Below, piece by piece: positions 58,255 to 64,000 of a stretch of 64,000 bases of DNA; the stretch's first letter is position 1; each line of letters starts with the position of its first letter. The stretch is from Clitopilus passeckerianus (lineage: Eukaryota > Basidiomycota > Agaricomycetes > Agaricales > Entolomataceae), in contig CALYLX010000101.1 of assembly GCA_944990035.1 (NCBI GenBank), forward strand, positions 124,001 to 188,000, given 5' to 3'. The position numbers and the translations under genes were made by a program. Below the pieces are notes generated by a model. It ran no database searches and was not told the origin of the DNA. It was given only the letters and a program-made list of their open reading frames with translations.

Positions 58255-61200
58255 ATCCTCGTCATCCCCTTCGGGGGTCTTTTCTCCCCCCAAGCACCCT
58301 CCCCGGGCCATAGTTCTCTACTTGTAAACTTGGACAACCAGCTCCGGCACCAGAGACGAGAACATTCAACCTCAATTGTATGCTATCCACTGCACCTGTT
58401 GCATGAATGTACACCATTATTGGCGTACGTTTCCTTCCGAACCCACTTCTGTTACACCTAGCTAACTCATTCACAGGCCCTTCTCAGATGTAAACCTCCC
58501 TCGCCAAATCCGTTTAAGCCAAGTCGGTCCCACCTAGCGCTGGTACTTCGCCCTCTTCCACCATCATCAACTTGGACTATGCCAATGCCGAAGAACTTTG
58601 AAACGCGTTCAAATTATGAAGACGAACATGGTCACGTCGGTGAAGGCGTTCACGACCAAGGGCCAAGTCCTCCCGCCTTTCCCCTCAAAGATACCCTGGA
58701 GGAGGCAAAAGAAGAACGCGGACGGGAACGAGGGCGACACATCAGACCCCAACCTTCCCCTTCTTCATCCATGGGTCAAAGTCTCCTCCCATCCCTGCTC
58801 CCACTCTCGCCGTCAATTCTCCCGTGCTTTTTCTTTTCCGCTTGCTATCCACGTGCGCCGTCCTCAAATTCAACCGCTTGCCGGCCTCCTCCCTCCCTCC
58901 ATCCAACTCGCCCTCTCCCGAGCTCAAAATGCGCAAGTTCGTGGTGGTGGAGCATGATACGACTTTGGAGGCCTTCATTTGTCTCCCGACGCTACGTCCG
59001 AGCGCCCGACAATGCGTACTTTATGCATTGCAAAAGTTGAACGGGCGAGGAGAATGACGAGGTTGTGTCGGATGCCAGATCTCGTGTCAAAGAAACTGCA
59101 GACGAAGCGACGGATGGAGAAGGAGAAGAGGAGGGGGAATTATGACATTCACTCACGAAACCATGACAGCTTTGGGTTACCTTCCAGGTCCTTCCACCTC
59201 CAACAGGCGGTCACGGTTCTGGTGCTTGGAGTTGCTAGGGAGGGTGTAGATGTTTCTACCCAGGACCAAGAGCGAGATCTCTCCGTATCCCAACGAAGAC
59301 GCGCACATGAAAGCAAAAGGGCACCCCATTTCCCTCCTCTATCCTTCTCTCTGCACACAGGAGCCAAAAGCTCCGAGCCGCGTCCCGGCCGTTTCTCGAA
59401 TTGTACCCTCCTTCGCGTACAAATTTGACGGTTGCTTGCATGGCTCTCGAGAAACTTCGAGGCCAAGGCTTGGTCATGAAGAGTGTGTTTCCTTCATCCA
59501 CCGAGGCTTAGGATATAATCGCGCGCCAAAGCCGTTCACCGAGAATTCATGAAACTGGCGAAGACGCACGAGGCAGACGAGACGAAGGATGGAGAACAAG
59601 AGGGAGAAAATGGTGTGTAGACTTCAGCAGGGATAACCTGTGAAGACGAAGGAGCAAGAACGGAGAAAGATTTCGTCATATACTCAGTTGGTACCTCTTC
59701 TTTCTACCCGTGTCGTATCCATCGTCTTAATATTGATTGCTTTCCAGACTACTCCGGAATTGGATGTGATAAAGGCAGATGAGCCCAAGGATCCATTGCC
59801 CCAATTCCTCTGCCAGTGATATTCAAGTCAAATTCAAACATCCTCCCTCTACGACATATTAGGATATAGATTGAGTGACATGGGGACGGAAAGCGACCCA
59901 CCAATGAAGGAAATATCGATACTTGCTCACGTTCTCCCAACCCTTCGTGGTGCTAAGTGACCGGTATACCGTTGAAATTAGACCTAATGCCGACGCGGTA
60001 TATTAGAGAGTCCGTTCCCTCATCGCCAGGGAAGAACGGAACGAAGGTACCCTGTTCATCTTCATTCACCCTTCTAAGCCTCCTCGCACACCCGAACCTG
60101 CATATGCGTTCAAGTTGGGACAAATTTGCATCCACGTCCATTTGTAATACTGCTAATCTTGGCTTGAGTGATGTCATGAGAAGAGAGGAGGGCTTTCGAG
60201 GATTTCCCAAGTAGTGAGTTAAGATAGATGAGTTTACTTCTTCGTGTGACTAACCGAAACTATTGTTGAACGTCGAACTCCACCCGGCCTGGGAGCAGTC
60301 GTATACGTAAGGTTCCAGTCAGATGGTGTGTTAGGCGACAGCCCAGTGCAAAAGGATGGGATTATGAAGTTCACGATGGTTAATTTCCAGGTTCCCCGGA
60401 TTTGAGCAAGGAGTACGCACGCCATCGTAGCTTCAGCTTCCAGTGTCGTAGTTAACAAGTTAACTACCGTCCTTCCCAGTGGAAGACGGCCAGAATACAC
60501 CAGAAGGTAGCAAGCACACCACCCCATGATACAGTTATAGGTGGTGTTGGAAGTTCGGTTGCAATCCTGTAAATGGCCGATGCTGGAAACAGAATCAAGT
60601 CGTATAACTCCTTAAGATATTCTTCAGAAATTAGAGACCTCGTCCGGGTTACAGGAAGTTCAATCAGACTTGTTCCATTCGCTGAGCTACACAGTCAGAG
60701 CTTTAGAGACCACAGGTGGCATTAACGATACTCTCAGAAGTAAAGGCGCCATTACGCGGCTGAGAGTATGGAGTAAGAAGTGTACATCGTGCAAATTCGG
60801 AGGAGGCCTGGTAGAGTAGAGCTTGTGCGTTGATCAAGTGGAGTTTGACAAAGGAGGAGGGTGGCACCAGTAAATTCTCGGAGTATCTTTCTCTTCGTTC
60901 CTTTCACGCCTCTCGGTCCTCTTTGTACTTCAAAGCTTCAAGCTTCAACGCTCGTACTCGCGCATACCACTATGGAGTCCCTTCATAGCGACGAAGATAA
61001 CCAATGAGACAACGGACTGGGATATGGGGGGTTGGCGTTGAAACTACGAACTTGGAGGTGAAGATATCCGAATTCTGTCCTCAGGTCTTGGGGGCTCTCG
61101 TCGTCGTTAAATTTCATCGACGTCGATTGTCTCTCTTGCTGCAATCAGGACATTCATCCAACGCCCGCCCAATCTCACATCCCACTTCACGAACTTCCCC

Positions 61201-62394
61201 TGCTACAAGTCCAGTCTTCACGTCAACAGTGAGTGCTGAGATCTACGTTCTCGCCTCCTGCGTGTACCAATGTTCTTCCAGCACTCCTCGGCCAAGAATT
61301 GCGACATTTGACGTTCCGAATCTACCTGCTTTCCCGGAAGAGAGGGTTACCCGGTCGTTTCTCCTCTTCCCAACGGTGTGTAACCAAACCTATTGCACAA
61401 CGCTTGTCACCATCGACCTGAATTACAGAACGTACGTATCTACGTTGCTCTCTCTCAAGCGAATGAACTAACCCTCCTCTCTCGTAGGCACTCCTCGATC
61501 ACCTCCACCTCCTCCCTGGACCTAATAATTCCCACCAGGCCGAACGACCCTCCCTCCTTTCTCCTCTCCTCATCCAAACCAATCCTGTCAACCTTCCCCA
61601 ACTCGGCTGGTTCTTAACAGCTCTTGTTACCTTTCTAAAATTTCGAGCCCTAAACAAGCACCTGACTCACTATCCCCCCAAATCCAAATCCGACTTCCCG
61701 ACCTGACGCACCCAATGTCAACGCATCTCCGACACTGTATTCGATCTGTCCCTCGCCTACTCTACGTTCTCGCACCTCCGTCCTTCCTGGTTTGTCCATA
61801 TCCGACGAACCTGAGAGACAGGAATGAGCCTACTTGATTAGGAGAAGGCACACGAAGACGAAGAAGTAGTGGATGACGGAGGGAAAGTACAGCAACTCCA
61901 CATGCCGACGGCAAGAGGCTGTATCCTCCCGCCTCTGTTTCTCCGCCTCTGCGTCCTCTACTTCCTCTGTATCTTCCCCGTTTTCGCGGCGCAAACAGGG
62001 GATCAACACCACCGCTAACGGGGCCAGGGATTGGAATCTTCAAGGAGCCGCAAGATGTATCTTCTTCCGTGGGGGGAACCATTCATGCATTGGGCTATGC
62101 CGAGCATGTGTTTGATGGTGTTCCACTTGGTGAAGGGGCGCCGTAGCTATAGTGGAGATTAGGGAGTGGAGAGTGGAGAGTGGAGAACTGGGTACAAGGT
62201 TGCTTGACGAAGTTTTGATATATGCTTTCATATTTTTATGTGTTCTTGGGTGAACGAGAAACAATACATGGAGAACATCCACAGCATGAACAATTAGTGA
62301 ATCGGTTGGGTAATTTACATAGTGAATGTTCTATTGACTATCATAGCTACATGTCTTTCTACATGAGTTCAGACGTACAAGTCCAGATTGAAAG
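58255..62394. repeat. Duplicated block, copy B: 3' flank of the second NLR gene
   Basis: Counterpart of 49910-52348, longer by about 1.7 kb. It contains the matching exon-like piece TTPELDVIKADEPKDPLPQF, LCQ, stop (59748-59819), whose stop falls at the same codon as in copy A. Pyrimidine-rich tracts and broken frames dominate the rest, and no complete gene is supported. The end just before 62395 aligns with the end of copy A (words such as CATAGCTACATG). Confidence 0.5.
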
Positions 62395-64000
62395 CTATTC
62401 TTCGTCCACATCGTCAATATTCAATGGCAACTCAACAGCCCCGTTAGCCTCCAGCAGATCTACCACGTAATGCCATGCACTTGATCCGAAGTGTTCTGAG
62501 TTTACGAATTGCCGCGCGTAATAAAGTGGAGTATTGCCCCCTTTATCCGCCAAATTCACCTCCACACCTTGTGCGAGAAGGAGTCGAATGGTGCCTACGA
62601 CGGATGATTGAACCTGCCAGCAGCCATGAGCTGTGCTGGCCCAAGAAAGGGCGGTACGCCCATCCTTATCTTGTGTGGTGACTTGGATACCTCCACGTTC
62701 GAGCAGAAGTTTGATGACTGAGTGGTGGCAATATTGAGCTGCATGGGAGAAGGGAGTCCGGCCATGGTTGTCCTTTGAGTCCACGTCAACTCCTTCATGC
62801 TCAAGGAGGAGCTTGAAGATTGACTCGTTGTCTTGAGAAGCCGCATATGAAAAGGGAGTCCGGCCATGGTTGTCCTTCGAGTGCACGTCAACTCCTTCAT
62901 GCTCGAGGAGGAGCTTGAAGATTGATTCGTTGTCTTGAGAAGCCGCATATGAAAACGGAGTCCGGCCATGGTTGTCCTTCGAGTCCACGTCAACTCCTTC
63001 ATGCTCAAGGAGGAGCTTGAAGATTGACTCGTTGCCCCACTGAACTGCATATGAAAAGGGAGTCCGGCCATCGGTGTCCTTCGAGTCCACGTCAACTCCT
63101 TCATGCTCAAGGAGGAGCTTGAAGATTGACTCGTTGCCTTGAGAAGCCGCATATGAAAAGGGAGTCCGGCCATCGTTGTCCTTCGAGTCCACGTCAACTC
63201 CTTCATGCTCAAGGAGGAGCTTGAAGATTGACTCGTTGCCCCTAAAAGCCGCATATGAAAAGGGAGTCCGGCCATCGTTGTCCTTCGAGTGCACGTCAAC
63301 TCCTTCATGCTCGAGGAGGAGCTTGAAGATTGATTCGTTGTCTTGAGAAGCCGCATATGAAAACGGAGTCCGGCCATGGTTGTCCTTCGAGTCCACGTCA
63401 ACTCCTTCATGCTCAAGGAGGAGCTTGAAGATTGACTCGTTGCCCCACTGAACTGCATATGAAAAGGGAGTCCGGCCATCGGTGTCCTTCGAGTCCACGT
63501 CAACTCCTTCATGCTCAAGGAGGAGCTTGAAGATTGACTCGTTGCCTTGAGAAGCCGCATATGAAAAGGGAGTCCGGCCATGGTTGTCCTTCGAGTCCAC
63601 GTCAACTCCTTCATGCTCAAGGAGGAGCTTGAAGATTGACTCGTTGCCCCTAAAAGCCGCATATGAAAAGGGAGTCCGGCCATGGTTGTCCTTCGAGTCC
63701 ACGTCAACTCCTTCATGCTCAAGGAGGAGCTTGAAGATTGACTCGTTGCCCCACTGAACTGCATATGAAAAGGGAGTCCGGCCATCGTTGTCCTTCGAGT
63801 CCACGTCAACTCCTTCATGCTCAAGGAGGAGCTTGAAGATTGATTCGTTGCCCCGAGAAGCCGCATATGAAAAGGGAGTCCGGCCATTGTTGTCCTTCAA
63901 GTCCACGTCAACTCCTTCATGCTCAAGGAGGAGCTTGAAGATTGATTCGTTGCCCCGAGAAGCCGCATATGAAAAGGGAGTCCGGCCATTGTTGTCCTTC
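62395..64000 (-). CDS. NLR-like ankyrin gene, second copy, C-terminal part (5' end outside window)
   Basis: The frame is open from the right edge of the window to the stop at 62395-62397 (..NIDDVDEE). At least thirteen ankyrin units are present, with the consensus NESIFKLLLEHEGVDVDSKD and GRTPFSYAA. A terminal cap follows (GGIQVTTQDKDGRTALSWAS; GNTPLYYARQFVNSEHF) that matches the cap of copy A. No start codon of its own exists in the window, so the NACHT and N-terminal parts must lie beyond it. The units are far more alike than those of copy A. Very likely an intact recognition domain of a paralogous NLR. Confidence 0.85.
   Translation of the reverse strand, partial: KDNNGRTPFSYAASRGNESIFKLLLEHEGVDVDLKDNNGRTPFSYAASRGNESIFKLLLEHEGVDVDSKDNDGRTPFSYAVQWGNESIFKLLLEHEGVDVDSKDNHGRTPFSYAAFRGNESIFKLLLEHEGVDVDSKDNHGRTPFSYAASQGNESIFKLLLEHEGVDVDSKDTDGRTPFSYAVQWGNESIFKLLLEHEGVDVDSKDNHGRTPFSYAASQDNESIFKLLLEHEGVDVHSKDNDGRTPFSYAAFRGNESIFKLLLEHEGVDVDSKDNDGRTPFSYAASQGNESIFKLLLEHEGVDVDSKDTDGRTPFSYAVQWGNESIFKLLLEHEGVDVDSKDNHGRTPFSYAASQDNESIFKLLLEHEGVDVHSKDNHGRTPFSYAASQDNESIFKLLLEHEGVDVDSKDNHGRTPFSHAAQYCHHSVIKLLLERGGIQVTTQDKDGRTALSWASTAHGCWQVQSSVVGTIRLLLAQGVEVNLADKGGNTPLYYARQFVNSEHFGSSAWHYVVDLLEANGAVELPLNIDDVDEE
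62730..64000 (-). repeat. Ankyrin array B with 408-bp higher-order repeat
   Basis: Units of 102 bp are nearly identical. They fall into types by the residues after SYA: AFRGN, ASQGN (with the DTD tail), VQWGN, ASQDN (with the VHSKD tail). The order AFRGN-ASQGN-VQWGN-ASQDN occurs twice in succession. The marker CCATCGGTGTCC recurs at 63068 and 63476, exactly 408 bp apart. This indicates duplication of four-unit blocks. Confidence 0.9.

Noticed and set aside
58579..59040. 153-codon plus-strand frame in the duplicated flank
   Set aside because: Low-complexity Pro/Ser composition; the equivalent frame in copy A is broken and different, so it is not a conserved gene.
62730..64000. Regular DNA repeats that could suggest a CRISPR or satellite array
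   Set aside because: The period is 102 bp with an open ankyrin frame throughout and no alternating unique spacers; the organism is a fungus.

Overview
The window is nuclear DNA of a filamentous basidiomycete, most likely an Agaricomycete. Genes are split by many short GT-AG introns of roughly 45-90 bp, are packed on both strands, and belong to families typical of mushrooms: F-box-like LRR proteins, FunK1-type kinases, CE16 esterases, NACHT-ankyrin NLRs and chromodomain Ty3/gypsy elements. The species cannot be named from sequence alone. Exon structures were read by eye, so the calls give outer start and stop positions and the splice joins that could be checked against protein motifs.

Region 1 (1-24.3 kb) is an ordinary gene-rich core. 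In order it holds a partial F-box-like gene (-), a UBC13-type E2 (-), a BEM46/ABHD13 serine hydrolase (+), a Zn2Cys6 transcription factor (+), the bifunctional mitochondrial arginine-biosynthesis polyprotein ARG5,6 (+), a VHS-GAT trafficking adaptor (+), a three-finger C2H2 regulator (+), a tandem pair of secreted GDSL/CE16 esterases (-), an ICMT-family methyltransferase (+) and the calcineurin catalytic subunit (-).

Region 2 (24.3-41.8 kb) is a transposon cluster. A 300-bp inverted repeat lies next to a nearly full-length gypsy element (26,619-34,303, +). That element has two LTRs, gag, pol, a C-terminal chromodomain and an extra pair of 3' ORFs. A truncated copia element (-) follows, itself split by a 1.28-kb insertion, and it is fused to the 5' half of a second gypsy element (-). 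Two solo LTRs, each with a perfect 5-bp target duplication, sit inside the two gypsy elements. Both gypsy families carry an 11-nt primer-binding site exactly complementary to the predicted 5' end of their own transcript, which is the signature of self-primed reverse transcription. Both also carry a T-rich -1 slip site at the gag stop. Most premature stops in the cluster look like C-to-T changes.

Region 3 (41.8-49.2 kb) holds a decayed FunK1-like kinase and an intact multi-exon gene of unknown family, with a helical, partly membrane-active-looking N-terminus.

Region 4 (49.2-64 kb) is a direct tandem duplication of a NACHT-ankyrin gene with its 3' flank. The first copy is complete: membrane anchor, NACHT with Walker A and B, about 17 ankyrin repeats. 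The second runs off the window. Its 34-residue repeats are almost identical and are arranged in a four-unit, 408-bp higher-order repeat, which indicates very recent expansion or concerted evolution of a recognition domain. A fast-evolving NLR locus with possible non-self recognition function, and the self-priming gypsy pair, are the most interesting contents of the window.
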